Shown: in pieces, positions 17,371 to 29,774 of the stretch
Layout: the number at the start of each line of letters is the position of its first letter
Position numbering within the stretch: the first letter of the stretch is position 1
Assembly (NCBI RefSeq): GCF_001673535.1
Contig: NZ_LZLY01000022.1
Coordinates: forward strand, 17,610-81,609
Source: Mycobacterium sp. 1081908.1
GTDB taxonomy: Bacteria > Actinomycetota > Actinomycetes > Mycobacteriales > Mycobacteriaceae
Reading direction: 5' to 3'
DNA: 64,000 nucleotides
Made by a program: the position numbers and the translations under genes
The notes under the pieces: model-generated
What the model was told of the DNA's origin: nothing
Databases searched by the model: none
Seen by the model: only the letters and a program-made list of their open reading frames with translations

Positions 17371-18130
17371 GCACCCCACCGAACTCGTCCGCCCGCGGGG
17401 GCGCTATGGGGTCGACGGCGACTACCGGCTGATTCCTGCGCCTGCCGTTTTCGGCGCATATCTGCTCTTATGTATTGCCGCAACGGTTTTGGCCGGGTGG
17501 TGGTTGGCGACGGGGCGAACGCTGGCCGGGTCGGGGGCCGCCGTGGTTGCGGCCGTGTTGATCGCCGCCGGCTTTAGTGTGTTGCGGTTCAGCCGGCGGG
17601 GAAAGTTCGAAGTGTGGGCGCGGCTGCTAAAGGGGCTCGGTCTGCGAGGCGACGAACGCGTGCTCGACCTCGGCTGTGGACGTGGCGCGGTGTTGCTGGC
17701 CGCGGCGAAATTGCTACCGCGGGGAAGGGCTGTCGGAGTGGACATTTGGCGGGCCGACCAGACCGGCAACTCCATGCAGGCCACGATGGCCAATGCGGAG
17801 GCCGAAGGCGTGGCCGACCGGATAGAACTGCACACCCGCGATATGACCGACCTGCAATTTCCCGACGCATCCTTCGATTTGGTCGTGAGCAACCTGGCGA
17901 TCCACAACCTGCCGGGCAACAAGGCGAGGCTGCTCGCCGTCGACGAAGCCGTACGGGTGCTGCGGCCGGGCGGCCGCCTGGTCATCGCAGACCTCGGCTT
18001 CACCCGCATGTACGCCAGCAGGCTTCGGGAACGTGGCATGGTGAGCGTCGGGCGTCGCGACCTGGGTTGGCGCGCATGGTGGGGGCTACCGCTGCTGCGC
18101 ACCCACGCCGTTACCGCGACCAAGCCCTAG
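17363..18130 (+). CDS. Membrane-anchored SAM-dependent methyltransferase
   Basis: A 255-residue protein with two N-terminal transmembrane helices (about residues 26-45 and 52-72) and a cytosolic methyltransferase domain. Motif I is VLDLGCGRGAVLLAAA and the post-motif block is FDLVVSNLAIHNLPGNKAR. ATG 17363 is chosen because GGAGGAG ends six bases upstream; ATG 17357 would touch it. It overlaps the tetR gene, so the two are co-transcribed. Substrate unknown; a membrane lipid or quinone is possible. Confidence 0.8.
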   Translation: MTEHPTELVRPRGRYGVDGDYRLIPAPAVFGAYLLLCIAATVLAGWWLATGRTLAGSGAAVVAAVLIAAGFSVLRFSRRGKFEVWARLLKGLGLRGDERVLDLGCGRGAVLLAAAKLLPRGRAVGVDIWRADQTGNSMQATMANAEAEGVADRIELHTRDMTDLQFPDASFDLVVSNLAIHNLPGNKARLLAVDEAVRVLRPGGRLVIADLGFTRMYASRLRERGMVSVGRRDLGWRAWWGLPLLRTHAVTATKP

Positions 18131-18186
18131 GCGAGGGCGACGCGCCCAGCGTGCGGGGCTTTTGGTCTGCTCGCGGTAAAAGGGGG

Positions 18187-19608
18187 CTACAGCGGGATGT
18201 TCTTGTGCCGGCCGCGGCGCCGGCGCGCCTGGGCCAGCGCCTCGGTGAGCTTGCTGCGGGTGTGCGCCGGGTCGATCTTCTCGTCGACCACGCCGATCTC
18301 GATGGCGCTGTCGACGCCGCCGGCGATCCGCTCGTGCTCGGCGGCCAGTTCGTCGTGCAGCGCCTCGCGCTCGTGGTCGGCCGCGGCGGCCAGCTTCTTC
18401 TTGTGCAGGATGCCGACGGCAGCCTTGGCGCCCATCACGGCGACTTCGGCGTCCGGCCAGGCGAACACCTTGGTCGCGTTCAGCGAGCGGGAGTTCATCG
18501 CAATGTAGGCCCCGCCGTAGGTCTTTCGGGTGACCAGGGTGACCCGGGGCACGGTGGCCTCGCCGAACGCGTGGAGCAGCTTGGCGCCGCGGCGCACGAC
18601 GCCACCCCACTCCTGGTCGACACCCGGCAGGTAGCCGGGCACGTCGACAACCACGATCAGCGGGATCCCGAAGGCGTCGCACAGCCGCACGAAACGAGCG
18701 GCCTTCTCGGCGCTTTCGGAGTTGAGGCAGCCGCCCAGCCGCAGCGGGTTGTTGGCCAGCACGCCGACGGTGCGACCGGACAACCGGCCCAACCCGACCA
18801 CCATGGACGGCGCCCAGTTGGCCTGGAACTCGTCGAACGGGGTGTCGGAGTCCAGGATCGCGGTCACGATCGGGTGCACGTCATACGCCCGCCGCGCCGA
18901 CTCGGGCAGCAGCGCGTGGATGTCGGTGTCGCCGGCCTCGGCCTTGCTGCGGTCGAAAAGCCCTTGCTGGCAGAACAATCCGACCAGACGGCGGCCGCGC
19001 TCGTAGGCGTCGAGCTCGTCGTCGGCGACGATGTGGCACACCCCGGACTTCTTGTGGTGCGTCTCCGGGCCGCCGAGCGACGCCATGTCGACGTCCTCGC
19101 CGGTGACGCTGCGCACCACGTCGGGTCCGGTGACGAACACCCGGCTCTCGGGCGCCATCACCACGACGTCCGTCAGCGCCGGTCCGTAGGCGGCGCCGCC
19201 GGCGGCGAAGCCGACGACCACCGAAACCTGCGGAATGTAGCCCGACGCGCGGATCATGGCCTCGAACACCAGCCCGACCGCGTGCAGCGCCCGGACGCCC
19301 TCGGCCAGCCGCGCCCCACCGGAGTGCCAGATGCCCACGATCGGGCTCTGTTCCTCGATGGCGGTGTCGTAGGCGTTGACGATGTGCGTGCATCCCTCGA
19401 TGCCCATCGCGCCGCCCATCACCGTGCCGTCGGTGCAGAACGCGATGGTGCGCAGGCCATTCACGGTCCCCGAGGCGGCCAGCACGCCCGAGCGGTCACG
19501 CTCGTGCAGGAGTTCCACGCTGCCGTTGTCGAAGAAGTTGCTCAGACGCAGCAACGGGTCCCGGGGGTCGAGCGACTCACCAACCGACGCGGGGGCCATG
19601 ATTGTCAT
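18187..19608 (-). CDS. accD6: Acetyl/propionyl-CoA carboxylase carboxyltransferase beta subunit
   Basis: A 473-residue carboxyltransferase with the paired crotonase folds. Oxyanion-hole segments appear in SPIVGIWHSGGARLAEGV and in GGAYIAMNSRSL, with DVPGYLPGVDQEWGG between them. AccD6 works with AccA3 to make malonyl-CoA for FAS-I and FAS-II. It is the last gene of the FAS-II operon, 43 bp after kasB, with AGGAGA before the ATG. Length and neighbourhood match Rv2247. Confidence 0.95.
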   Translation of the reverse strand: MTIMAPASVGESLDPRDPLLRLSNFFDNGSVELLHERDRSGVLAASGTVNGLRTIAFCTDGTVMGGAMGIEGCTHIVNAYDTAIEEQSPIVGIWHSGGARLAEGVRALHAVGLVFEAMIRASGYIPQVSVVVGFAAGGAAYGPALTDVVVMAPESRVFVTGPDVVRSVTGEDVDMASLGGPETHHKKSGVCHIVADDELDAYERGRRLVGLFCQQGLFDRSKAEAGDTDIHALLPESARRAYDVHPIVTAILDSDTPFDEFQANWAPSMVVGLGRLSGRTVGVLANNPLRLGGCLNSESAEKAARFVRLCDAFGIPLIVVVDVPGYLPGVDQEWGGVVRRGAKLLHAFGEATVPRVTLVTRKTYGGAYIAMNSRSLNATKVFAWPDAEVAVMGAKAAVGILHKKKLAAAADHEREALHDELAAEHERIAGGVDSAIEIGVVDEKIDPAHTRSKLTEALAQARRRRGRHKNIPL

Positions 19609-19651
19609 CGCAGGTCTCCTGTTCCGAGTGTGCCCGGGCTATAGGGCGGGA

Positions 19652-20905
19652 TTAGTACCGCCCGAAGGCGATTGCCACGTTGTGACCGCCGAATCCGAAC
19701 GAGTTGTTGATCGCGTACTTGTAGTCGCCCGGCCGCGGCTTGCCCGCCACCACGTCCAAATCGATCTCCGGATCGAGGTTTACGAGGTTCAGTGTGGGCG
19801 GGACCACCTGATCGCGCAACGCGAGCACGGTCAGGATCGACTCCACCGCACCGACCGCACCCACCGAGTGGCCGAGAGCGGACTTGGGCGCGTAAACCGC
19901 CGGCTTGTGGCCGCGCAGCGCGTTGTTGATGGCGCGGCCCTCGGCCAGGTCACCGACCTGGGTGCCGGTGGCGTGGGCGTTGATGTGGTCGATGTCGCCG
20001 GGGGTGAGGTCCGCGAGCTGGATTGCCCGCGTCATCGCGTGACCGGCGCGCTCCCCGTTGGGATCCGGCGCCACCATGTGGAAGCCGTCCGAGGTGATGC
20101 TGGCGCCCATGATTCGGGCCAGGATGTTGGCGCCACGAGCTTTGGCGCTCTCCTCGGTCTCGATCAACATGAGCGCCCCCGCCTCGCCGAACACGAAGCC
20201 GTCGCGGTCCTTGTCGAACGGGCGGCACGCACCGGCGGGGTCGTCGTTGTTGGTCGACATCACGATGCGCATCTGGGCGAACCCGGCGATGGGCACCGCC
20301 TCGATGCGCGTCTCCACGCCACCGCAGATCGCGGCGTCGGCCTCACCGAGCACGATCTGCTGCCACGCCCGCGCGATGCCCTCCGAACCGGACGCGCACG
20401 CCGAGATCGGCGTCATCACACCGGCTTTGGCGTGCCGTTCCAGCCCCACCGCGGCGGCGGCACCGTTGGGCATGTACTTCTGCACAGCCAGCGGCGAGAC
20501 CGCCTTCATGCCGCGAGCGCGCATGTCGTCGTAGCTGAAGACGAGCTCTTCGGCCGAGCCCAACCCGGTGCCGATGGAGACCGCCAACCGGTTGGTGTCG
20601 AGGTCCGGGTTGCCCGCGTTCTCCCACAGGCGCCGGCTCAAGACGGTGGACATTTTCTGCAGGTAGCCCATCCGGCGCAGCTCGACGCGCGTGAGCTGAG
20701 TGTCGAACTCCTCTAGCAGGTGGCCGCCGATGCGGACCGGCAGGTCGAACTCCTCGACGAACGGGTCGTCGAGCGTGCGGATTCCGCTTTGGCTGTCCAA
20801 CAACAGCTTCCACGTGTTCTCCGCGTCGGTTGCGAGTGCGGTCGTCATGGCAACGCCGGTAACCACTACGTTGGGGAGTGCTTTCCCCGTAACCAGCTCC
20901 GTCAT
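19652..20905 (-). CDS. kasB: Beta-ketoacyl-ACP synthase B
   Basis: A 417-residue condensing enzyme of FAS-II. Catalytic Cys is in [10 protein letters not shown] (near 170). His residues are in [12 protein letters not shown] (near 311) and [12 protein letters not shown] (near 345), and the glycine-rich [11 protein letters not shown] is at the C-terminus. KasB extends meromycolate chains to full length, with AcpM as carrier. It starts 27 bp after kasA. The long identical stretches shared with KasA show tandem duplication followed by divergence, the usual mycobacterial arrangement. Confidence 0.96.
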   Translation of the reverse strand: MTELVTGKALPNVVVTGVAMTTALATDAENTWKLLLDSQSGIRTLDDPFVEEFDLPVRIGGHLLEEFDTQLTRVELRRMGYLQKMSTVLSRRLWENAGNPDLDTNRLAVSIGTGLGSAEELVFSYDDMRARGMKAVSPLAVQKYMPNGAAAAVGLERHAKAGVMTPISACASGSEGIARAWQQIVLGEADAAICGGVETRIEAVPIAGFAQMRIVMSTNNDDPAGACRPFDKDRDGFVFGEAGALMLIETEESAKARGANILARIMGASITSDGFHMVAPDPNGERAGHAMTRAIQLADLTPGDIDHINAHATGTQVGDLAEGRAINNALRGHKPAVYAPKSALGHSVGAVGAVESILTVLALRDQVVPPTLNLVNLDPEIDLDVVAGKPRPGDYKYAINNSFGFGGHNVAIAFGRY

Positions 20906-20932
20906 GGCTCTAGCGATCGTTCCTTCCGTGCC

Positions 20933-22183
20933 TTAGTAGCGCCCAAACGCGAGCGCTACGTTGTGACCGCCGAAGCCGAACGAGTTGTTGATTGCATAAC
21001 GGTATTCGCCGTAGCGAGGTTCGCCTGCGACCACATCAAGGTCGATCTCGGGGTCCGGGGTTTCGTAATTCAAGGTGGGCGGTATGACGCCGTCCCGAAG
21101 GGTCAATACCGTCAATACGGATTCCAGCGCGCCAACCGCGCCGATCGAGTGGCCCAGCGCCGACTTCGGCGCATACACCGCGGCGTTCTCGCAACCGGCG
21201 ACACGGAGCGCGTTCGCCTCCGCGGCGTCGCCGATCGGTGTCGCCGTCCCGTGCGCGTTCACGTGGTCAATGTCCTTGGCGGACAAGCCCGCCAGCTCCA
21301 GCGACCGCGTCATCGCACGACCTGCGCGAACACCGTCCGCGGCGGGCGCCACCATGTGGAAGGCGTCCGAGGTGATACCGGCACCGAGCAGCCGGGCCAG
21401 CGGCTTGGCGCCGCGGGCCTTGGCGTGCTCCTCGGTCTCGATGAGCATGAGCGCCCCGGCCTCGCCGAACACGAAGCCGTCGCGGTCCTTGTCGAACGGA
21501 CGCGAGGCGCGTTCCGGCTCGTCGTTGCGGGTCGACATGGCCCGCATCATCGAGAACGCCGCGATGGGCAGCGCCTCGATGGGCCCCTCGACGCCACCGG
21601 CGACGGCGACGTCGGCATCCCCCATGACGATCTGGCGCCACGCGTGGGCGATGGCCTCCGAGCCCGACGAACACGCCGAGACCGGGGTCATCACGCCGGC
21701 GCGGGCACCGAGCTGCAAACCCACCACTGCAGCAGCGCCGTTGGGCATGATCATCTGAACGGCGAGCGGCGACACCTTGCGGGGGCCGCCCTCGTTCATC
21801 AGGTCATAGCTCTCGATGACGCGTTCGGCGCCACCCAGGCCGGTGCCGACCACGACCGAGAACCGGTCGGGGTCGACCTCGGGATTGCCCGCGGTTTCCC
21901 AGAGCTGACCGGACAGTAGCTTGCTCATCCGCTGGACATAGGACATCCGGCGCAGGTCGAGCCTGCCCATGTGGTTATCGACGGGCTCCTTGAGGTGTCC
22001 ACCGATCTTGACGGGCAGGTCCCACTTGGTGACGAACTCGTCCTCGAGTACGTGGATGCCGCTCTCGCCGGCCAACAAGCCCTTCCACGTGCTCTCGATG
22101 TCCGGCGCGATCGATGTCGTTGCCGTGACGGCGGTTACCACAACGCTGGGGTAACCGCCATTAGCAGTGGAAGGCTTGGTCAC
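20933..22183 (-). CDS. kasA: Beta-ketoacyl-ACP synthase A
   Basis: A 416-residue condensing enzyme. Cys in [10 protein letters not shown] (near 171), His in [12 protein letters not shown] and [12 protein letters not shown], and the same [11 protein letters not shown] end as KasB. KasA is the essential initial elongation synthase of FAS-II and a target of thiolactomycin-type inhibitors. The GTG start overlaps the acpM stop by GTGA, giving tight coupling of carrier and synthase. Confidence 0.96.
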   Translation of the reverse strand: MTKPSTANGGYPSVVVTAVTATTSIAPDIESTWKGLLAGESGIHVLEDEFVTKWDLPVKIGGHLKEPVDNHMGRLDLRRMSYVQRMSKLLSGQLWETAGNPEVDPDRFSVVVGTGLGGAERVIESYDLMNEGGPRKVSPLAVQMIMPNGAAAVVGLQLGARAGVMTPVSACSSGSEAIAHAWRQIVMGDADVAVAGGVEGPIEALPIAAFSMMRAMSTRNDEPERASRPFDKDRDGFVFGEAGALMLIETEEHAKARGAKPLARLLGAGITSDAFHMVAPAADGVRAGRAMTRSLELAGLSAKDIDHVNAHGTATPIGDAAEANALRVAGCENAAVYAPKSALGHSIGAVGALESVLTVLTLRDGVIPPTLNYETPDPEIDLDVVAGEPRYGEYRYAINNSFGFGGHNVALAFGRY

Positions 22184-22527
22184 TTGCTGTCCGCTTCCAG
22201 CCTCGCCTTGACGTTGGCAACGGCCTCGGGGTTCTCGGACTCGATCTTGGCGCGCAGCGCGGCGGCGGCCTCGGGGTCCTCTTCCTCGAGCTTCTGGATG
22301 TAGGCGACGACGTCACCGACGGTGCGCAGGCCGGCGAGGTCCTCGTCGGGGATCTTCACGCCATACTTGTCCTCGGTCTGCACCGCGATCTCGACCATCG
22401 ACAGCGAGTCGATGTCCAGGTCGTCGACGAACGACTTCTCCGGGGTGACCTCGGAGGGCTCGATACCGGTCACCTCTTCGATGATCTCGGCGATACCGGC
22501 GATAATTTCTTCCTGAGTGACGGCCAC
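22180..22527 (-). CDS. acpM: Meromycolate extension acyl carrier protein
   Basis: A 115-residue acidic acyl carrier protein. The phosphopantetheine site is [12 protein letters not shown] with Ser41. The ~35-residue C-terminal extension ([20 protein letters not shown]) is typical of AcpM and longer than ordinary ACPs. It carries growing meromycolate chains between FabD, KasA/B and the reductases. The GTG start has GAAGGG upstream. It lies 81 bp after fabD. Confidence 0.96.
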   Translation of the reverse strand: MAVTQEEIIAGIAEIIEEVTGIEPSEVTPEKSFVDDLDIDSLSMVEIAVQTEDKYGVKIPDEDLAGLRTVGDVVAYIQKLEEEDPEAAAALRAKIESENPEAVANVKARLEADSK

Positions 22528-22608
22528 GGCCTATTCCCTTCGTAATGTGTTGTGTGCAAATCGGATTGACGTTTGCAGTTTTCTTTTCCTGGCGAAAAGC
22601 CGGCGGTC

Positions 22609-23517
22609 TTACAGGCTTGCCAACTCGTCCAGATCTGCGGGTGACTTCACGGCACGGGCCGTTACCCCCCGAAGTTCGCGCTTGGCGATGCCGGTGAGCG
22701 TCCCCGCCGGGGGGGACTCCACGATCGCCGAGACTTCGTGCGCACGCATGGTCTCGGTGCACAGGTCCCAGCGCACCGGCTGGGTCAACTGGGCGACGAG
22801 GGTGTCCATCGCGGCCGCCGCCGAGGCGACGGGCTTCCCGTCGCGATTGGACAGCAGCGTGGCGGTGGGCTCGGCGGTCGTGACGGCGGCCGCCGCGGCG
22901 GCGTAACCGTCCAGGGCCGGAGCCATGTACTTGGTGTGGAAGGCCCCGGCCACGCCGAGGGCGCGCACGCGCGCCTTGGCCGGCGGGTCACCGGCGAGCT
23001 TCTCCAGCGCGGCGAGCGGGCCGGCGGCGACGATCTGCCCGGGCGCGTTGCGGTTGGCGGGGAACAGCTCGAGCTCCTCGAGGCGGCTCAGCACCTCGGC
23101 CTCGTCACCGCCGAGCACCGCGGACATGCCGGTGGGCTCGATGGCGCAGGCCTTGGCCATTTCGGCGCCGCGGGTGGCGGCCAGCGCGACGGCGTCATCG
23201 GCGGCCAGCACGCCGGCGATGGCGTAGGCCGCGATTTCCCCGACGGAGTGGCCGGCGACGATGAATTCCTCACCGGCGAGCAGGTCGCGCCTGGTCAGCT
23301 CCTGGTGCGCGAGCAGCGTGGCCGCGACGATCAGGGGCTGGGCGACCGCGGTGTCGGTGATCTCCTCGGTCGAGGCGGTGGTCCCAAGCCGAACCAGGTC
23401 CAGGCCGCTGGCCTTAGACCACAGGGCCAGCTGGTCTGCGGCGCCTGGCAGCTCCAACCACGGCGACAGCATCCCCTCCGTCTGCGAACCCTGTCCGGGC
23501 GCAAGCAATGCAATCAC
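22609..23517 (-). CDS. fabD: Malonyl-CoA:ACP transacylase
   Basis: A 302-residue acyltransferase with the N-terminal APGQGSQTEGML, the nucleophile Ser91 in GHSVGE and the malonyl-specific Arg/His surroundings (GAFHTKYMAPA). It loads malonyl units onto AcpM. It is the first gene of the FAS-II operon and starts at GTG 23517; 140 bp separate it from the divergent-in-function regulator gene mabR on the same strand. That gap contains the operon promoter. Confidence 0.95.
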   Translation of the reverse strand: MIALLAPGQGSQTEGMLSPWLELPGAADQLALWSKASGLDLVRLGTTASTEEITDTAVAQPLIVAATLLAHQELTRRDLLAGEEFIVAGHSVGEIAAYAIAGVLAADDAVALAATRGAEMAKACAIEPTGMSAVLGGDEAEVLSRLEELELFPANRNAPGQIVAAGPLAALEKLAGDPPAKARVRALGVAGAFHTKYMAPALDGYAAAAAAVTTAEPTATLLSNRDGKPVASAAAAMDTLVAQLTQPVRWDLCTETMRAHEVSAIVESPPAGTLTGIAKRELRGVTARAVKSPADLDELASL

Positions 23518-23599
23518 GTGTTTAAGAGAACACTGTGGAAACGGTTTTGGCGGGTGTAACAGATTATGAACCTCGTCTTAGGTTTTTGTAGGCACCTTA

Positions 23600-23627
23600 C
23601 AAAATCGCTCCGTAAGCTACGGTTTTG
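23600..23627. promoter_or_regulatory. FAS-II operon promoter region with inverted repeats
   Basis: In the gap between mabR and fabD, CAAAATCG (23600-23607) pairs with CGGTTTTG (23620-23627) with one mismatch. Between them a second element CCGTA-AGC-TACGG (23610-23622) is perfectly symmetric in its 5-bp arms. MabR is known to bind the FAS-II promoter region in M. tuberculosis; I infer, but cannot confirm, that this is the site. Confidence 0.5.
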
Positions 23628-23657
23628 ATACCGCGCCGCGATCTGTTGCCTGAATCA

Positions 23658-24983
23658 CTATCGCTCGAGCGGGCCGGCCATACCACTCCTGACCGGCAGG
23701 GGGACCGGCGCGAGGACGTTGTTGTCGATGCTGGAAGGCTGCGCGGGATAGTTCAGCTGGCCCACCGTCGAGGCCACACGCAGCACGTACGCGTCGCGCG
23801 GCTGGGTGGGATCACGCCCGGTGAAGTCGGTGACGCGCTTGAGCCGGTATCGGACGGTGTTTGGATGAACGAACAACTTTCTGGCACAAGCTTCAATCGC
23901 GCCGCCACAGTCTAAGTACGCGTCGAGCGTCTCGATCAGCGTGGGCCCGGCGTCGGCCAGCGGCCCCATCACGTCCGTATGCAGCGCCACGATCGCCGAC
24001 GCGTCGCCCATCAGGGCGCGTTCGGGCAGCAGTTCCCGGGCCAGCACCGGCCGCGGCGCCCCACGCCAGCCGGCGACGGCATTCATCCCGGAGATCGCCT
24101 CGCTGGCGCTGTGATAGGCGGCGGTGAGCATGGGTGCGGTCGGCCCGATGACCACCGGGCCGTCCGACAACGCGTTCAACAGGTCCCCGAGGAATTTGTC
24201 GGTTAGCGATAGTTGGCCGGACACGATCGTCACCAGCCAGGTGCCGTGCACGTCGGTGAGCGCCGCCCGGCCGTGCTGCGCGGCGATGTCGCGGACGTCC
24301 TGGCTGGCCCGCTGGCTGCTGCCGTCGCCGTCCGAGCCGTTCCGGCCGGGCGCCGGGATCCCGACGACGACCGTCGCCGGGGCGGTGGTGTCCCAGTTCA
24401 GCGCGGCGGCGCGGGAGAGCAGTTCGGGTCCGGTGTCGCCGCGCACGACGGCGTCGACGACGCTGGCCTCCATCCGGCTGTCCCAGGTGCCGCGCGCCTC
24501 GGCCGCGTTCGCGTAGGAGGAGGCGGCGGTGAACGCCAGGTCGCGGCTGTACTTCAGGATGCCCACCGTCAGCGCGGTCAGCTGCTCCTCGGAGCGGGCC
24601 ACCAGCGGCACGACCTCCTCGAAGAACTCCATGGTGACGCGGGCCAGGTCGACGCTGTCGCGCAGCGCGATGCGGCGGGCCAGGTCCTGGGGCACCAGTT
24701 CGAAGGCCTGCGCGGTGTAGCTGACGTCGCTGTGCGGGTCCTGCATCCACTCGACGAAGTTGTTGATGGCCGTCTGCACCACCAAGGCCACGCTGGCCCG
24801 CTGCGACGCCTCCAGGTCGGCGAAGAACGGCAACCGATCGCCCATGACCGACACCGCCTCGGTGGCGAGCCGGCCGGAGTACTGCTTCAGCCGGCGCAGG
24901 AGCGATTCCGGGACGGTGTCCAGCAGCTCCAGCGGCGAACGCGGGTGCTTGGCGAAGGGGCCGGCGAACGGGTTGTCATTCAC
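23658..24983 (-). CDS. mabR: PucR/CdaR-type transcriptional regulator of FAS-II
   Basis: A 441-residue protein with a central GGDEF-like or regulatory region and a C-terminal PucR HTH: ETLDAYLDCGGAIEACARKL then FVHPNTVRYRLKRVTDFTGRD. It matches Rv2242 (MabR), reported to bind the fasII promoter and affect mycolate synthesis. It sits immediately upstream of fabD on the same strand. The GTG at 24983 is the only start giving the usual N-terminus. A 153-bp gap with tandem hairpins separates it from aceE. Confidence 0.88.
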   Translation of the reverse strand: MNDNPFAGPFAKHPRSPLELLDTVPESLLRRLKQYSGRLATEAVSVMGDRLPFFADLEASQRASVALVVQTAINNFVEWMQDPHSDVSYTAQAFELVPQDLARRIALRDSVDLARVTMEFFEEVVPLVARSEEQLTALTVGILKYSRDLAFTAASSYANAAEARGTWDSRMEASVVDAVVRGDTGPELLSRAAALNWDTTAPATVVVGIPAPGRNGSDGDGSSQRASQDVRDIAAQHGRAALTDVHGTWLVTIVSGQLSLTDKFLGDLLNALSDGPVVIGPTAPMLTAAYHSASEAISGMNAVAGWRGAPRPVLARELLPERALMGDASAIVALHTDVMGPLADAGPTLIETLDAYLDCGGAIEACARKLFVHPNTVRYRLKRVTDFTGRDPTQPRDAYVLRVASTVGQLNYPAQPSSIDNNVLAPVPLPVRSGMAGPLER

Positions 24984-25065
24984 CCCTAAAACCTACGCCA
25001 TTTTTTGGAAGTATTCGCCAAAGGGGTGCCCGCGTCGCGTGCTTTGGGCTGGCGGCGACGGCCCG

Positions 25066-25116
25066 GCGTGCGGCTGGCCGCACGCTCGACGCCCAGCGTG
25101 CGGCTGGCCGCACGCT
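25066..25116. terminator. Two tandem GC hairpins downstream of aceE
   Basis: GCGTGCGGC-TG-GCCGCACGC occurs at 25066-25085 and again at 25096-25115, perfect 9-bp stems 30 bp apart. They follow the aceE stop (minus strand) and precede mabR. There is no T-run, as usual for mycobacterial terminator-like hairpins. The flanking word CCCAGCGTGCGG also occurs near 18150, between two convergent gene ends. Confidence 0.55.
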
Positions 25117-25136
25117 CGGCGGGGAGGTGGTCGCGG

Positions 25137-27926
<2,790 letters not shown>

Positions 27927-28043
27927 CTTCCGCTCCTGTAGTCGGCGGGGCAACGGCTTGCGTCGTATCCCCCTATCGTGCCGCACCGGCGTTTCGGGCG
28001 GGTAGCCGCGGTGACGATCGGAAACCCGGTAACGTCTCCAACC

Positions 28044-28634
28044 GTGCTCATCGGATGGCGTGCCGTCCCTCGCATGCACCTGGGGGAGATCCCCAAGCGA
28101 GGCGCGCTGGCGCTCGGCTGTGTCGCGGCGGTGATCCTCGGGATCGTGGGGTGTACGAGCGTCACCAAGGGGACCGCCACGCCCGATACGAACGTCGCCC
28201 CGGCCTACCGGCAGTCGGTGTCCGCCTCGGTGTCGGCCTCGTCGGCCACCTCGCGCGTGAAGGAGTCGCAGCGCCAGGCCTCGCTGACGACCAGGGCGGT
28301 GCGCACCTCCTGCGACACGCTGGCCACCTCGGCCAAGGACGCGATCGACCGGGTGAACGACTACGTCGCGTCGTTCAACGCGGGCCGCAACACCGGCCCG
28401 AACGAGGGCCCCGCGATCGGCGCGCTCAACGACAGCGCCACCACGGTCTCCAACAGCTTCAACGATGCCCTGTCCCAGCAGCTGAAGGACGCGTTCAACG
28501 CCTATGTCGACGCGGCGCGCGGGGTGGCCAACGCCATCGGCACGCACGCGTCGATCGCGGAGTTCAACAGGCGGGTCGACCAGCTCAACGACACCAAGAC
28601 GAAGGCGCTGAAACTCTGCCTGGCATCCTACTGA
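28044..28634 (+). CDS. Putative lipoprotein (Rv2240c-like)
   Basis: A ~196-residue protein with an N-terminal hydrophobic helix ending in a lipobox-like GIVGC, then a long helical, Ser/Thr-rich domain ([18 protein letters not shown]; conserved pair of Cys at TSCDTL and LKLCLASY). It is probably anchored on the outer face of the membrane. GTG 28044 and ATG 28074 are both possible starts; the first lies just after TAACGT, suggesting a near-leaderless transcript. It is divergent from aceE. The function is not known. Confidence 0.72.
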   Translation: MLIGWRAVPRMHLGEIPKRGALALGCVAAVILGIVGCTSVTKGTATPDTNVAPAYRQSVSASVSASSATSRVKESQRQASLTTRAVRTSCDTLATSAKDAIDRVNDYVASFNAGRNTGPNEGPAIGALNDSATTVSNSFNDALSQQLKDAFNAYVDAARGVANAIGTHASIAEFNRRVDQLNDTKTKALKLCLASY

Positions 28635-28727
28635 GACGCCTGGTGAGGCACGGGTATGGACCGCGTCAAGGCTGTGCGACGATAATTCCCATCACACGGC
28701 GCGCAGATAGCTTAAGGAGGCTCCACG

Positions 28728-29150
28728 GTGGTCGCGGCGGATGACGCCCCGAGCTACGCTCGCAAACTCGGCATCCATCGAGACCAAGTCGTCCAGGAGT
28801 GGGGCTGGGACGAGGACACCGACGACGACATCCGCGCCGCGGTCGAGGAGGCCTGCGGAAGCGAGCTGCTCGACGAGGACAGCGACGAGGTGATCGATGT
28901 CGTGCTGCTGTGGTGGCGCGACGGGGACGGTGACCTGGTGGACACCCTGATGGACGCGATCAGCCCGCTCGCCGAGGACGGCGTGATCTGGGTGCTCACC
29001 CCCAAGACCGGCAAGCCCGGTCACGTGCTGCCCGCGGAGATCGCCGAGGCGGCCCCCACCGCCGGCCTCATGCCGACCTCGTCGGTCAACCTCGGCGACT
29101 GGAGCGCCAGCCAGCTGGTGCAGCCGAAGTCGCGGACCGGGAAGCGTTGA
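28728..29150 (+). CDS. DUF3052 protein (Rv2239c-like)
   Basis: A 140-residue very acidic protein starting at GTG 28728 after AAGGAGG. It contains YARKLGIHRDQVVQEWGWDE and the short C-terminal SVNLGDWSASQLVQPK seen in the actinobacterial DUF3052 family. No catalytic motif is visible. Its stop overlaps the ahpE start (TGATG), so it is co-expressed with the peroxiredoxin. Function unknown. Confidence 0.8.
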   Translation: MVAADDAPSYARKLGIHRDQVVQEWGWDEDTDDDIRAAVEEACGSELLDEDSDEVIDVVLLWWRDGDGDLVDTLMDAISPLAEDGVIWVLTPKTGKPGHVLPAEIAEAAPTAGLMPTSSVNLGDWSASQLVQPKSRTGKR

Positions 29151-29611
29151 TGCTGCCCGTCGGCACCACCGCCCCCGACTTCACATTGCGCGACCAAAAC
29201 CAGCAGCCCGTCACCCTGAGCTCCTACCGCGGCGCCAAGAACGTCCTGCTGATCTTCTTCCCGCTGGCGTTCACCGGGATCTGCCAGGGCGAGCTGGATC
29301 TGCTGCGCGATCACCTGCCGGAATTCGAAAACGACGACAGCGTGGCGCTCGCGATCTCGGTGGGGCCGCCGCCCACGCACAAGATCTGGGCGCTGGAAAG
29401 CGGGTTCACGTTCCCCGTGCTGTCGGATTTCTGGCCCCACGGCGAGGTCAGCCAGGCCTACGGCGTGTTCAACGCCGACGCCGGCTACCCCAACCGCGGG
29501 ACCTTCGTCGTCGATCGGTCGGGGATAATCCAATTCGCCGAGATGAAACAGCCGGGCGAGTCCCGCGACCAGCGGCTCTGGCTCGACGCGCTGGCGGCTT
29601 TGCAGGCCTGA
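29150..29611 (+). CDS. ahpE: One-cysteine peroxiredoxin
   Basis: A 153-residue AhpE-type peroxiredoxin. The active site PLAFTGIC places Pro38, Thr42 and peroxidatic Cys45, and no resolving Cys follows in the usual position. It reduces peroxides and peroxynitrite in the cytosol, with mycoredoxin or mycothiol as reductant in mycobacteria. ATG 29150 is preferred to TTG 29147, as it gives the standard length and overlaps the previous stop by one base. Confidence 0.94.
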   Translation: MLPVGTTAPDFTLRDQNQQPVTLSSYRGAKNVLLIFFPLAFTGICQGELDLLRDHLPEFENDDSVALAISVGPPPTHKIWALESGFTFPVLSDFWPHGEVSQAYGVFNADAGYPNRGTFVVDRSGIIQFAEMKQPGESRDQRLWLDALAALQA

Positions 29612-29657
29612 ATTTTGGGTGCTCGGCCCGTCGGCGTGTAGCCTGCTGCGGGCATAA

Positions 29658-29729
29658 GGGCGCGTAGCTCAGTGGTAGAGCTCTGGTTTTACACACCAGC
29701 GGTCGGCGGTTCGATACCGTCCGCGCCCA
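29658..29729 (+). tRNA. tRNA-Val (anticodon TAC)
   Basis: A complete cloverleaf: acceptor GGGCGCG/CGCGCCC with discriminator A, D-arm GCTC...GAGC, anticodon stem CTGGT/ACCAG around the loop TTTACAC (anticodon TAC), and T-arm GGCGG-TTCGATA-CCGTC. The CCA end is not encoded (ACCG follows). It lies 46 bp after ahpE. Part of its 3' half is duplicated 2.8 kb downstream. Confidence 0.96.
29702..29725 (+). repeat. Direct repeat copy 1, inside the tRNA-Val 3' half
   Basis: GTCGGCGGT, two variable bases, then GATACCGTCCGCG. The same words in the same order and spacing recur at 32516-32539. This part of a tRNA is a common integration target. Confidence 0.6.
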
Positions 29730-29774
29730 CCGGTGGTATTGGCCTGGCGCCGCGAGCGTAGGCCGCTTGGTGGA

